The notes below the pieces were generated by a model that ran no database searches, was not told the DNA's origin, and worked only from the letters and a program-made list of their open reading frames with translations. 64,000 nt of DNA from assembly GCF_041435215.1 (NCBI RefSeq), contig NZ_CP108394.1, positions 6,200,001 through 6,264,000 on the forward strand. The letters run 5' to 3'. The position numbers and the translations under genes are program-made. Positions 17,017 to 25,703 of this stretch are shown here, piece by piece. Within the stretch, counting starts at the first letter, position 1. Each line of letters starts with the position of its first letter. The DNA comes from Streptomyces sp. NBC_01314 (GTDB lineage: Bacteria > Actinomycetota > Actinomycetes > Streptomycetales > Streptomycetaceae).

Positions 17017-17517
17017 ATGACCGTCCAAGGTCCGGAGACCCCTTCCCGTCGCGGGCGTCACTCATCCACCATGGGCGACATGCCACTGAACGACATGCCG
17101 TGGTGGCGCTGGCGCAGCAATGTGCGCTCCGCGCTGCACATGCTCTCCGACCCCGCGTTCCAGCAGAACGTCTGGCTGGCCGGTGTCGACGGGTACGGGG
17201 ACGTCACCGACGCCGTGTACCGCCTGGTCGAGGACACCTGGCTGGACAACTGGTCCGCCGAGAAATACGTGGGCACGATCTTCCGTGACGCCCAGGAGGC
17301 GGCCCTCGTCGACACCGCCGTGCTGCGCGTGCTGCGGATCATGCACCAGGTCGGCCCGGACGCGCCCGTCTCCACGTACGTCGACCACGAGGCCTGGCCC
17401 GAGGCCGTCCGTGCCGCCCGCGAGGCCCACGTACGCCTCTCGGTGAGCGACGGGGAGGAGCCGGACACACCGCCGCGCACGCTCGAGGTGCTGCGGATCA
17501 TGACGCGGGTGGCGTAG
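17017..17517 (+). CDS. SCO4402-family conserved protein
   Basis: 166 residues from ATG 17017, preceded by GAGGAAGG. Sequence such as NDMPWWRWRSNVRSALHML and DNWSAEKYVGTIFRDAQEA matches a strongly conserved Streptomyces protein that I recall as the SCO4402 family. It is helical with no catalytic motif. Its position just upstream of purU is conserved in the genus by my recollection. Function unknown. Confidence 0.8.
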   Translation: MTVQGPETPSRRGRHSSTMGDMPLNDMPWWRWRSNVRSALHMLSDPAFQQNVWLAGVDGYGDVTDAVYRLVEDTWLDNWSAEKYVGTIFRDAQEAALVDTAVLRVLRIMHQVGPDAPVSTYVDHEAWPEAVRAAREAHVRLSVSDGEEPDTPPRTLEVLRIMTRVA

Positions 17518-17599
17518 GGCCCGGATGCCGGGGATGGGCGGGGGTCCGGTCCTCGGGACGATTGCCGACATGGGTACGCCATATGGGACCCTGTCGGGC

Positions 17600-18511
17600 A
17601 TGAACGCGCAGTCCACCCGAGCCGCGGCGCCCGCCGACCAGTACGTCCTCACCCTCGCCTGCCCGGACAAGCAGGGCATCGTGCACGCCGTGTCGAGCTA
17701 CCTCTTCATGACCGGCTGCAACATCGAGGACAGCCAGCAGTTCGGCGACCACGACACGGGTCTGTTCTTCATGCGCGTCCACTTCTCGGCGGAGGCTCCC
17801 CCGCAGCTGAACGCGCGGGAGGTACCCCCAGTGAGCGTGGAGAAGCTGCGGGCCGGCTTCGCGGCGATCGGTGACTCCTTCCAGATGGACTGGCAGATCA
17901 ACCAGGCCGACGAGAAGATGCGCATCGTCCTGATGGTCAGCAAGTTCGGCCACTGCCTGAACGACCTGATCTTCCGGGCGAGCATCGGGGCCCTGCCGGT
18001 GGAGATCGCGGCCGTGATCTCCAACCACACCGACTTCGCCGAGCTGGTGAGGTCGTACGACATCCCCTTCCACCACATCCCGGTGACCAAGGACACCAAG
18101 GCGCAGGCCGAGGCGCGGGTGCTGGAGATCGTGCGCGAGGAGAACGTCGAGCTGGTCGTTCTGGCGCGCTATATGCAGGTCCTCTCCGACGACCTCTGCA
18201 AGCAGCTCAGCGGCCGCATCATCAACATCCACCACTCCTTCCTGCCGAGCTTCAAGGGCGCGAAGCCGTACCACCAGGCGCACGCGCGGGGTGTGAAGCT
18301 GATCGGGGCGACGGCGCACTATGTCACCGCCGACCTCGACGAGGGGCCGATCATCGAGCAGGAGGTCGAGCGGGTCGGGCACGGGGTGACGCCCGAGGGG
18401 CTCGTCGCGGTCGGGCGGGATGTGGAGTGCCAGGCGCTGGCGCGGGCCGTCAAGTGGCATGCGGAGCGGCGGATTCTGATGAACGGGCGACGGACGGTCG
18501 TCTTCGCGTAG
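17600..18511 (+). CDS. purU: Formyltetrahydrofolate deformylase
   Basis: 303 residues from ATG 17600. An N-terminal ACT domain (about 15-90, LACPDKQGIVHAVSSYL) is followed by a formyltransferase-fold catalytic domain with the conserved Asn-His-Asp set: SNHTD, INIHHSFLPSFKGAKPY and ATAHYVTADLDEGPII. The enzyme hydrolyses 10-formyl-THF to formate and THF, balancing the one-carbon pool and supplying formate. Length and motifs are normal. The ribosome site is weak, and the frame is open upstream to 17525, but that part lacks family similarity. Confidence 0.96.
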   Translation: MNAQSTRAAAPADQYVLTLACPDKQGIVHAVSSYLFMTGCNIEDSQQFGDHDTGLFFMRVHFSAEAPPQLNAREVPPVSVEKLRAGFAAIGDSFQMDWQINQADEKMRIVLMVSKFGHCLNDLIFRASIGALPVEIAAVISNHTDFAELVRSYDIPFHHIPVTKDTKAQAEARVLEIVREENVELVVLARYMQVLSDDLCKQLSGRIINIHHSFLPSFKGAKPYHQAHARGVKLIGATAHYVTADLDEGPIIEQEVERVGHGVTPEGLVAVGRDVECQALARAVKWHAERRILMNGRRTVVFA

Positions 18512-18557
18512 GCGTGTGGCGGGGCGCCCCGTAGCTTGGGGGCGCGCGTGCGGTTGC

Positions 18558-18596
18558 GTGGCTGTGGCTGTGGCTGTGGCTGTGGCTGAGGCTGAG
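18558..18596. repeat. Hexanucleotide tandem repeat
   Basis: Four GCTGTG units followed by two GCTGAG units, just after purU and before the convergent anti-sigma gene. Simple repeat, no coding potential. Confidence 0.9.
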
Positions 18597-18659
18597 CGTG
18601 GGTCGTGGTCGCCCCCGAGCCCCGCCCGGCGCAACCTCCGGGCCCCAGGCCTCTGGCCC

Positions 18660-20435
18660 CTACATCCGGCTCAGTGCCGCCGCCGCGAACAGTACGTCCC
18701 TGATCGCTTCCCGGTCGCCGCCCCGGCCCGCGGCCGCTTCCTCCGGAGGCACGTGCCCGGCGGCCAGGCGGCAGAATTCGACGCCGTCCAGGGCCACATG
18801 GGCCACCTCGTGGTCGGCGGAGCCGAGGGCCGCGGGGGAGTCGAGGGGGATGAGCCACTCGCCGCCGCCTGATCCCTCGATCTCCAGGCGGAGGCTGCGG
18901 CCGGGGGTTCCGGCCGGTACGAGGTGGCGGCCGGGCGGGGGCGGGGACGCCAGCCCGGCCCGGCGGCGCTCGGCCAGGGACACGGGCAGCATGCGGGCCG
19001 CCAGGTCGATCATGCCGTGCAGATGGCGGCCCGAGGGCGGCTCGTACGGGTAGTCCACCGCCTCCGCGATGTCCTCCGCGTGGATCCAGCACTCGAACGC
19101 CCGGTCCAGCATCGCGTCCCGCAGTGGTAGTTCGAAGCCGCCGTACGAGACCGCCAGGTGCCCCGGGGCGTCGGAGTCGTCCGGGTCGCCGCCGCCCGTG
19201 AACGACGTCGTGCGGACGATGTCGTGGCTCTGCTGCCGCCAGGGCGCGCGGAGGGCACGGGTGGGCGGGAAGTGGGACGCCTTCCAGTACGCCTCGGTGC
19301 GGGCCGTCGGGGTAAGGACGACGGGCTCGTCGCCGCCGGTCTCCAGCAGGCCGAGCGGGTCGTCCAGGCCGATCGCGGCCGCGACCAGCCCGTCGACGGT
19401 GAGCAGGTGGGCGATGACCCCGGCGACGGTCGTACGACGGCTCACCGGTCCCACGCCCTCGAACCAGCGCAGCCGTACGGGCGTGTGCCAGTCGGCGCTC
19501 CCGATGTCCTGCAGCAACGCGTCCAGCCGGGCCGTCTCCGCGTCGTAAGGGGCGGCCCAGCGCGGTACGGGGATGCGCGGCGGGCGGCGGCCCAGACAGA
19601 CGTCCAGCACCTGGGTGCGCAGGGCCGGGTCCAGGTCGAGGCTCTCCGCCGGGTGCAGCAGCCCCACGGCCTCCCGCAGCCGCCGCGCCTCGTCCGCGCA
19701 CGCCCCGCACGCCCCGAGGTGCTCCTCGACGGCCAGCGACTCCTCCGCCGAACACGCCGCCAGCGCCCAGGCCCCGAGCAGCGCCTTGAGCACGCGGTGC
19801 TCCAGCACGAGGGGAGGGGGAGGGACGAGAGGGGTGGGAGAGGTGAGAGGGGCCGGAGGGGTGGGGGGCACGGCAGAGGCCGGCGGCACGGGGGGTACGG
19901 CCGACTCGGACTCCGCGGGCTCCGGGTCCGCCGATGCCGGCCGCGGCGTCGCTTCGGGGGCGGGCGGGGGCGTGAGGTCGGGCAACGGCAGCCCGGTGTC
20001 CTCCACGGAGGAACGCGGCAGCGGTATACGCGGCGGCCTGACCGGCCCGTCGCCGCCGCCGTCCCCAGGGCCATCAGGCCCGGACCCGGACGGTCCACCA
20101 GGGCCGTTCCCACCGGACCCGTTCCCACGGCCGCCGTGACCATCCGGGCCGCCGTCACCATTCGGGCCGCCGTCACCGACCGCGGCGTCGTCGCCGGTCG
20201 GTGAGTCGTCGGACTCGGGCCCGTCGAATTCGTCCGCCGCGCGGGGATCACCGGCGCCTCGCGCACCGTCCTCGTCCGGGACCCCACTGCTCGACGGCTC
20301 CCCGTCCGACGGCTCCCTGGCCGCCGGTACCCGGCCGACGGTCGGTCCTGTGGTGGGGGTGTCGGCGTACTCGTGGGGCTGCCGGCCCTCCGGGTCGTCG
20401 TCGTACGCCCCGAACGGGCTCGTTCCGCCGGTCAC
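18660..20435 (-). CDS. Zinc-binding anti-sigma factor fused to an MDMPI-like domain
   Basis: 591 residues. Residues 1-205 are disordered (Gly/Asp/Pro/Ser). A zinc anti-sigma signature follows at about 235-245: EEHLGACGAC (HxxxCxxC). The C-terminal half (about 290-570) resembles the mycothiol-dependent maleylpyruvate isomerase/DinB fold, with TTVAGVIAHLLTVDG and WIHAEDIAEAV. No transmembrane helix is seen, so it would act in the cytoplasm, holding the sigma factor encoded directly upstream (four-base overlap). The His/Cys site suggests release by zinc loss or thiol oxidation; the MDMPI-like domain hints at a mycothiol link, which is inference. Confidence 0.8.
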   Translation of the reverse strand: MTGGTSPFGAYDDDPEGRQPHEYADTPTTGPTVGRVPAAREPSDGEPSSSGVPDEDGARGAGDPRAADEFDGPESDDSPTGDDAAVGDGGPNGDGGPDGHGGRGNGSGGNGPGGPSGSGPDGPGDGGGDGPVRPPRIPLPRSSVEDTGLPLPDLTPPPAPEATPRPASADPEPAESESAVPPVPPASAVPPTPPAPLTSPTPLVPPPPLVLEHRVLKALLGAWALAACSAEESLAVEEHLGACGACADEARRLREAVGLLHPAESLDLDPALRTQVLDVCLGRRPPRIPVPRWAAPYDAETARLDALLQDIGSADWHTPVRLRWFEGVGPVSRRTTVAGVIAHLLTVDGLVAAAIGLDDPLGLLETGGDEPVVLTPTARTEAYWKASHFPPTRALRAPWRQQSHDIVRTTSFTGGGDPDDSDAPGHLAVSYGGFELPLRDAMLDRAFECWIHAEDIAEAVDYPYEPPSGRHLHGMIDLAARMLPVSLAERRRAGLASPPPPGRHLVPAGTPGRSLRLEIEGSGGGEWLIPLDSPAALGSADHEVAHVALDGVEFCRLAAGHVPPEEAAAGRGGDREAIRDVLFAAAALSRM

Positions 20436-21013
20436 GCCGTACCTCCGGGTTCGGGCGGGGTGCCGGAGGGGCGGGTGTCGTGGGCGGTGGAGAGGAGCTG
20501 GAGGCCGAGGCGGAGGCGGCGGCGGGCCTCGTCCTCGGTGACGCCGAGGTCGGTGGCGGTCTGGCGGTAGTCACGGCGCTGGAAGTACGCCAGGTCCAGC
20601 GCGGCCCGCAACGGGGTGGGCATCGCCTGCACTATGTAGTCGGCGCGGGCCGCGACCGACGCGTGCTGGACCTTGCGCTCCAGGTCCTCCGGGGTGCCCT
20701 CGCCGCCCCGGGCGAGCGCGGCGGTCTCGGTGGTGCGCAGCCGCTGCACGGCCAGGCGGTGGGTCAGCGCCGCCACCCAGGAACGCAGGGGGCCGTGCTT
20801 GGGGTCGTACGCCTCGGGGTTCTCCCAGAGCTGGAGGAACACCTCGCGGGTGATGCCGTCGGCGCCCCGCTCGTCGCCGAGGACGCGGTGGGCGAGCCCG
20901 TGCACGAGGGACGCGAACCGGTCGTACAGCTCACCGAGCGCCGCCGCCTCGCCGCGCGCCAGCCGCTGCTGCATCCTGCGGTCCCAGCGGGGCGGTGCGT
21001 CCTTCGTCGCCAT
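20432..21013 (-). CDS. ECF-type RNA polymerase sigma factor
   Basis: 193 residues: sigma-70 region 2 (about 20-90, LYDRFASLVHGLAHRVLGDERGA) and region 4 (about 125-180, LRAALDLAYFQRRDYRQTATDL, a helix-turn-helix). This is normal length for an ECF factor. It overlaps the anti-sigma gene by four bases, so the two are made together and this is its cognate regulator. Recollection of S. coelicolor places an ECF gene (SCO4409) next to a STAS gene here, matching the divergent STAS gene at 21536. No target promoters could be assigned. Confidence 0.9.
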   Translation of the reverse strand: MATKDAPPRWDRRMQQRLARGEAAALGELYDRFASLVHGLAHRVLGDERGADGITREVFLQLWENPEAYDPKHGPLRSWVAALTHRLAVQRLRTTETAALARGGEGTPEDLERKVQHASVAARADYIVQAMPTPLRAALDLAYFQRRDYRQTATDLGVTEDEARRRLRLGLQLLSTAHDTRPSGTPPEPGGTA

Positions 21014-21535
21014 ACAGCCCCCTCACCCTGCTCGTACCCGCGCCGTTCCTGATGGACTCCGTGCCGTGGACCCCGTGTCGGACCCGTGTCGACCCGGTGT
21101 CGCTCCGGCCCGTTCGGACCGGTTCCAGCCTGTGTGCACTGCCGTCCCGAATGTAGTCGGCACCGCTGACCGCGCACGCCCCTTTATGGCAATGTGCGCC
21201 CCTCGCAAGGCCGGAGGTGGTATGACCGCCGGCGCAAGCCGTTTCCATGCCGCCCACGTGGGCGTCTGCCTGCCGTTCGTATGCTTGTACGACCCCACAT
21301 GGGGCCTGATCTGCACGTAATCTGACCGCTCAAGACCGTGTCAGCTCCATTTGCGATCAAAATTCGATCATGTGTGACCGTACTAGATGGAAATCGCACC
21401 GAAAAGGCCCCTGAAATGGCTCGCTTGCCACGCGCTTTCGGTGAGCCACGGGTGTTTCATGGAACGACGGCGGGGCAGCCGCGCAAGCAGGAAGCGGTGC
21501 AGTGGCTTCCGGTTCGGCGACTGAGAGGCATCGCG
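21014..21535. other. Intergenic region between ECF sigma and STAS genes
   Basis: About 520 bases with divergent genes on both sides. AT-richer tracts at 21335-21400 (CAAAATTCGATCATG, GTACTAGATGG) are likely promoter DNA for the STAS gene. The STAS reading frame is open to 21338; ATG 21416 is a possible earlier start. Nothing else recognised. Confidence 0.5.
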
Positions 21536-21961
21536 GTGGCGTTCGAAGTGACCGACGGCGAGCAGAGTGAGCAAGGCGAGCAAGGCGCTCGAAGCGAGTG
21601 GGCCGTGCTGCACGTGTCCGGAGAGATGGATCTGGTCACCTCGCCCCAGCTTCGCCAGCGGGTGCACGAGGCGGTGGCCGACGGCCACCGAAGTCTTGTC
21701 ATCGACCTCTCCGGCGTCGTCTTCTGCGACTCCAGCGGCGTGGGGGTCCTCGTCGCCACCCGCCGCCTCATGCGCTCCTGCCGGGGACGGCTCCGGCTGA
21801 TCCTCCCCGCCGACGGCCACGCGGGCGGCCCGGCCGAGGGCGCGCACGTCAACCGCGTCCTCGCCGCCCTCGGCGTCCGCCGCCTCTTCGACGTCCACCC
21901 CGACGTCCCTTCGGCGGTCGCCCCGGAGTCCGACGACGAGGCCGACCCCCTCTCGGCCTGA
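21536..21961 (+). CDS. STAS-domain anti-anti-sigma factor
   Basis: 141 residues from GTG 21536, with GAGAGG eight bases upstream. One STAS domain (about 20-115): WAVLHVSGEMDLVTSPQL, then LVIDLSGVVFCDSSGVGVLV, where the Ser in DSSG is the usual site phosphorylated by an anti-sigma kinase. The unphosphorylated form frees a sigma factor by binding the kinase. No kinase gene is adjacent; the HATPase genes at 28368 and 60641 are candidates. An alternative start at ATG 21416 adds 40 residues with poorer bias. Divergent from the ECF gene. Confidence 0.85.
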   Translation: MAFEVTDGEQSEQGEQGARSEWAVLHVSGEMDLVTSPQLRQRVHEAVADGHRSLVIDLSGVVFCDSSGVGVLVATRRLMRSCRGRLRLILPADGHAGGPAEGAHVNRVLAALGVRRLFDVHPDVPSAVAPESDDEADPLSA

Positions 21962-22166
21962 CCTCTCGGCCTGACCCCCGCACTCTCCCGGTGAGCAGTA
22001 CGTACATATGAGCCCTCGCACGCGCTGGCGGCCCGGTGGCCACACAGTTGTCCCAGAATTCCCGCAGTCTTGGTACAAGCGCCGCTTTCCCGCTCCGCCC
22101 GGGCCCCTGACGTCGTACGCTCCGTCCGAGAAGCACCCACTTGACGTAAGGCGGGCCCGAAGAGAC

Positions 22167-22679
22167 ATGGTCAGCAGCGAGTACGAGCGCAGGATCGCCG
22201 CCCGGTTCGCCACCTTCGACCAGGACGGCAACGGCTGGATCGACCGCGAGGACTTCAGCGCGGCGAGCAAGGCGGTTCTCAACGAGTTCGGCACCACCGC
22301 CCGTTCGGACAAGGGCCAGGCCCTGTACGGCGGCGCCGAGGCCTTCTGGCAGGGTATGGCCGGAATAGCGGACCGGGACGGCGACCAGCGCATCACCCGG
22401 GACGAGTTCGTGAACGGCGCGGTCAAGCGGCTGCGCGACAACCCCGACCGTTTCGCCGAGATCGCCCGCCCCTTCCTGCACGCGGCCCTCGCCGTCGCGG
22501 ACGCCGACGGGGACGGGAAGGCCACGGTCGAGGAGACGGCCCGGGTCCTCATGGCCCTCGGCGCCCCCGAGGAGGTCGCCGCCGCGGCCGCCGCCACCCT
22601 CGACACCGACGCCGACGGCAAGGTGGACGAGGTGGAGGTCGTGACCGCGTTCGCGCGCTACTTCACCGTGCCCGAATAG
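22167..22679 (+). CDS. Four-EF-hand calcium-binding protein
   Basis: 170 residues from ATG 22167. Four loops fit the EF-hand pattern: DQDGNGWIDRED (about 17-28), DRDGDQRITRDE, DADGDGKATVEE and DTDADGKVDEVE. Such calerythrin-like proteins bind calcium in the cytoplasm and serve as buffers or sensors; Streptomyces has several (Cab proteins), some affecting spore germination and aerial growth. Length and organisation are normal. The gene stands alone between the STAS gene and the convergent acyl-CoA ligase gene, 31 bases from the latter's stop. Confidence 0.92.
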   Translation: MVSSEYERRIAARFATFDQDGNGWIDREDFSAASKAVLNEFGTTARSDKGQALYGGAEAFWQGMAGIADRDGDQRITRDEFVNGAVKRLRDNPDRFAEIARPFLHAALAVADADGDGKATVEETARVLMALGAPEEVAAAAAATLDTDADGKVDEVEVVTAFARYFTVPE

Positions 22680-22710
22680 CGACTTGAGCGACCACTGGCC
22701 GGTGCGCGGC

Positions 22711-24210
22711 TCATGAATAGCGTTCGCGCAGCTTGTACTTGAGCACCTTTCGCAGGGTCTCGTTGCGCGGAAGGGCGTCCACCACCTCCACCTGCTCCGG
22801 CAGTTTGTGGACGGACAGTCCTTCCGCGCGCAGCCAGTCGGTGACGTCCCCCAGGGTCAGGGGGCCGGCGTCCGGCGGCTGTTCGACCACCGCGCAGACC
22901 CGTTCGCCCCGCTCCGCGTCCGGCAGCCCGATCACCGCCGCGTCCCGGACGGCCGGATGCCGGTGCAGCAGGTCCTCTATCTCCTTCGCCGAGATGTTCT
23001 CGCCCTTGCGGATGATGACGTCCTTCAGGCGGCCGGTCAGTACCAGGTGACCGCTGTCGGTGACCTGCCCGAGGTCGCCCGTGGCGAAGAACCCGTCCGC
23101 GTCGAAGGCCGCCGCCGACTGCGCCGGATCCAGATACCCCCGGCAGACGGCCTCCCCGCGCAACCGCACCTCCCCGTCCTCCGCGATCCGTATCTCCATC
23201 CCCGCCGGTGGCCGCCCCTCCGTCGTCGCCAGGTTCTCCACCGAGTCGTCCGGCGCCCCCATCGTGATCATCGGGACCTCCGTCATGCCGTAGCCGTGGG
23301 TGAGCTGCACGCCCATCTCCCGTACGACGCAGTGGTAGACCTCGGGCGGCTTCGGGGCCCCGCCGCCCGCGAGCAGCCGCAGGGTGGGAATGACCGGAAC
23401 GCCGGGCTGTTTGCGCTGCTCGGCGAGGAACATCGAGTAGAACGCCGTCGACCCGCCCGCCACCGTCACCCCGTGCTTGCGGTAGCCCTCCAGCGCGGCC
23501 GGCAGCGCGAAGTGCTCGAACAGCACCGCAGGGAAGCCGTACAGCAGGAGCATCACCATGTAGTCCGGGCCGCCGATGTGCGCGTAAGGGAAGGCGATCG
23601 AGCCGACGTCGTCCCGGTTGAGCCGGAGCGCGTGGGCGAGGCAGGAACCGCCCGCGATCAGTGAACGGTCCGTGTGGAGGACGCCCTTGGGGTCGGAGGT
23701 CGTGCCCGAGGTCCAGTAGATCCAGCGGACGGAGGTGCCGTCGGCCGGCGGGGCGGGGAGCGCCGAAGGGTCGCCGTCCGGGAGGCGGTCGTACGCCTCG
23801 AAGACGCCTCGTGCCTCCAGTCGCCGGGCCATCTCCGTGTGGTCGAAGCCCCGCCACTCGCCCGGCACCGCGAAGAACTCCGCCTTGGACTCCCGGAGCG
23901 CGAAGCCGACCTCGCGGTCGCGGTAGAAGGGGATGACCGGGGACTGGACGGCGCCGAGGCGGGCCAGGGCGAAGGAGAGCAGGACCGTCTCGATCCGGGT
24001 GGGCAGCTGCCAGGCGACGACCGTGCCGGGGCGTACGCCCCTGTCGTACAGCCCGGCCGCCACCCGCTCGGCGCGGGCGCGCAGCTCGCCGAAGCTCAGT
24101 GTGCGGTCGTCCTGGAGGAGGACGGGCCGGTCGGGCGTGAGGGCGGCGCGGCGGACGAGGAGCTCCCAGAGGGTGCGGGACTCGCTGAGCGCATGGGCGG
24201 TGTCGTTCAC
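22711..24210 (-). CDS. AMP-forming acyl-CoA synthetase
   Basis: 499 residues, full length for the ANL superfamily. ATP-binding loop YWTSGTTSDPKG (about 165-176), YGMTEVP (A5), ATGDLGQ (A7), LKDVIIRKGENIS (A8) and the catalytic Lys region (ETLRKVLKYKLRE). It activates a carboxylic acid to its CoA thioester, probably the entry step of the island; the substrate is unknown. It is divergent from the amidohydrolase gene, and two CTGACGNNNCGTCAG-type sites (24354, 24440) lie in the shared promoter, so it is very likely repressed by the TetR protein encoded at 54784. Confidence 0.9.
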   Translation of the reverse strand: MNDTAHALSESRTLWELLVRRAALTPDRPVLLQDDRTLSFGELRARAERVAAGLYDRGVRPGTVVAWQLPTRIETVLLSFALARLGAVQSPVIPFYRDREVGFALRESKAEFFAVPGEWRGFDHTEMARRLEARGVFEAYDRLPDGDPSALPAPPADGTSVRWIYWTSGTTSDPKGVLHTDRSLIAGGSCLAHALRLNRDDVGSIAFPYAHIGGPDYMVMLLLYGFPAVLFEHFALPAALEGYRKHGVTVAGGSTAFYSMFLAEQRKQPGVPVIPTLRLLAGGGAPKPPEVYHCVVREMGVQLTHGYGMTEVPMITMGAPDDSVENLATTEGRPPAGMEIRIAEDGEVRLRGEAVCRGYLDPAQSAAAFDADGFFATGDLGQVTDSGHLVLTGRLKDVIIRKGENISAKEIEDLLHRHPAVRDAAVIGLPDAERGERVCAVVEQPPDAGPLTLGDVTDWLRAEGLSVHKLPEQVEVVDALPRNETLRKVLKYKLRERYS

Positions 24211-24353
24211 TGCGTGGCCCCCTTTTTTGAGGCTCGGTTCGTCTCCGGGGCGCTGCGGCCGGTGTCGGGACCGCGACCGTGCTCGACCCTTCGGGCCTCC
24301 GCGCGCTCACGGTCCCGTCCCCGGCGCGCCCCTTCGGCTCACTCGCCTGCTAG

Positions 24354-24368
24354 CTGACGGCATGTCAG
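24354..24368. promoter_or_regulatory. TetR-type operator, site 1
   Basis: CTGACG-GCA-TGTCAG, fits the shared palindrome CTGACGNNNCGTCAG. Between the acyl-CoA synthetase and amidohydrolase genes. Confidence 0.7.
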
Positions 24369-24439
24369 ATCGTGGCCAGAGCGTAGGCCGGGGCGGCTTG
24401 TCGGTCCAGGGGTGTGCCACTAACCTGCTCACCAAGGAT

Positions 24440-24454
24440 CTGACGGTCCATCAG
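24440..24454. promoter_or_regulatory. TetR-type operator, site 2
   Basis: CTGACG-GTC-CATCAG, 29 bases before the amidohydrolase ATG. Second site of this divergent promoter. Confidence 0.7.
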
Positions 24455-24482
24455 ATAACTGAGGCAACGGAGTGGGGAACCC

Positions 24483-25676
24483 ATGACCGAACTGCCCCGC
24501 ATCATCAGCGTCGACGACCATGTGATCGAGCCCGCGCACCTCTTCGACACCTGGCTGCCCGAGAAGTACCGCGACCGGGGCCCGAAGCCCCTCACCGCCG
24601 GGATCGGCGAGCTCGCGTACGTCGCCGGCAAGTACCGGATCACGATGGACCCGAACGGGCAGCAGACGGACTGGTGGATCTACGAGGACCTGAAGTTCCC
24701 GTACAAACGGAACATCGCGGCCGTCGGGTTCGACCGGGACGAGATGACGCTGGAGGGGATCACCCGGGAGGAGATGCGGCGCGGCTGCTGGGACCCGAAG
24801 GCGCGGCTGGCGGACATGGACCTCAACCACGTCGAGGCCTCGCTCTGCTTCCCGACCTTCCCCCGCTTCTGCGGGCAGACCTTCGCCGAGGCGCACGACA
24901 AGGAAGTCGCCCTGGCCTGCGTGCGCGCGTACAACGACTGGATGGTCGAGGAGTGGTGCGGCGACAGCGGCGGCCGGCTGATCCCGCTCTGCCTGATCCC
25001 CCTGTGGGACATCGACCTCGCGGTCGAGGAGATCAGGCGGAACGCCGCCCGGGGCGTCCGGGCCGTCACCTTCTCCGAGATCCCCACCTACCTCGGGCTG
25101 CCCTCCATCCACTCCGGCTACTGGGACCCCTTCTTCGCGGTCTGCCAGGAGACGGGGACGGTCGTCAACATGCACATCGGGTCCAGCTCCCAGATGCCGG
25201 CCGCCTCCCCCGACGCGCCCCCCGCCGTACAGGCCTCGCTCTCCTTCAACAACGCGATGGCCTCAATGATGGACTTCCTCTTCAGCGGGGTCCTGGTGAA
25301 GTTCCCGCGCCTCAAACTCGCCTACAGCGAGGGCCAGATGGGCTGGATCCCGTACGCCCTGGAACGCGCCGACGACGTCTGGGAGGAGCACCGGGCCTGG
25401 GGCGGCGTGCGTGACCTGATCCCCGAGCCGCCGTCGACGTACTACTACCGGCAGATGTTCTGCTGCTTCTTCCGCGACAAGCACGGCATCGCCTCGCTGG
25501 ATGTCGTGGGGCGGGACAACGCGACCTTCGAGACCGACTACCCGCACGTCGACTCGACCTTCCCGCACACCAAGGAAGTCGCCCTCGACCATGTGAAGGG
25601 CCTCGACGACGAGACGGTCTACAAGCTCATGCGTGGCAACGCGATCCGGATGCTCGACCTCGACTTCGACAAGTGA
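24483..25676 (+). CDS. Metal-dependent amidohydrolase-2 family protein
   Basis: 397 residues from ATG 24483. A TIM-barrel amidohydrolase of the ACMSD/decarboxylase type: ISVDDHVIEP near the N-terminus (metal site), VNMHIGSS (about 225, metal His) and FETDYPHVDSTFP (about 345, Asp and His). Members act as hydrolases or nonoxidative decarboxylases on ring-derived acids. It heads the operon with two acyl-CoA dehydrogenases and sits next to operator sites, so it belongs to the catabolic pathway; I suggest it opens or decarboxylates a ring product, which is inference. Confidence 0.85.
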   Translation: MTELPRIISVDDHVIEPAHLFDTWLPEKYRDRGPKPLTAGIGELAYVAGKYRITMDPNGQQTDWWIYEDLKFPYKRNIAAVGFDRDEMTLEGITREEMRRGCWDPKARLADMDLNHVEASLCFPTFPRFCGQTFAEAHDKEVALACVRAYNDWMVEEWCGDSGGRLIPLCLIPLWDIDLAVEEIRRNAARGVRAVTFSEIPTYLGLPSIHSGYWDPFFAVCQETGTVVNMHIGSSSQMPAASPDAPPAVQASLSFNNAMASMMDFLFSGVLVKFPRLKLAYSEGQMGWIPYALERADDVWEEHRAWGGVRDLIPEPPSTYYYRQMFCCFFRDKHGIASLDVVGRDNATFETDYPHVDSTFPHTKEVALDHVKGLDDETVYKLMRGNAIRMLDLDFDK

Positions 25677-25703
25677 GGGGTCTCGGGTGAAGGGGCTCGG
25701 CTG

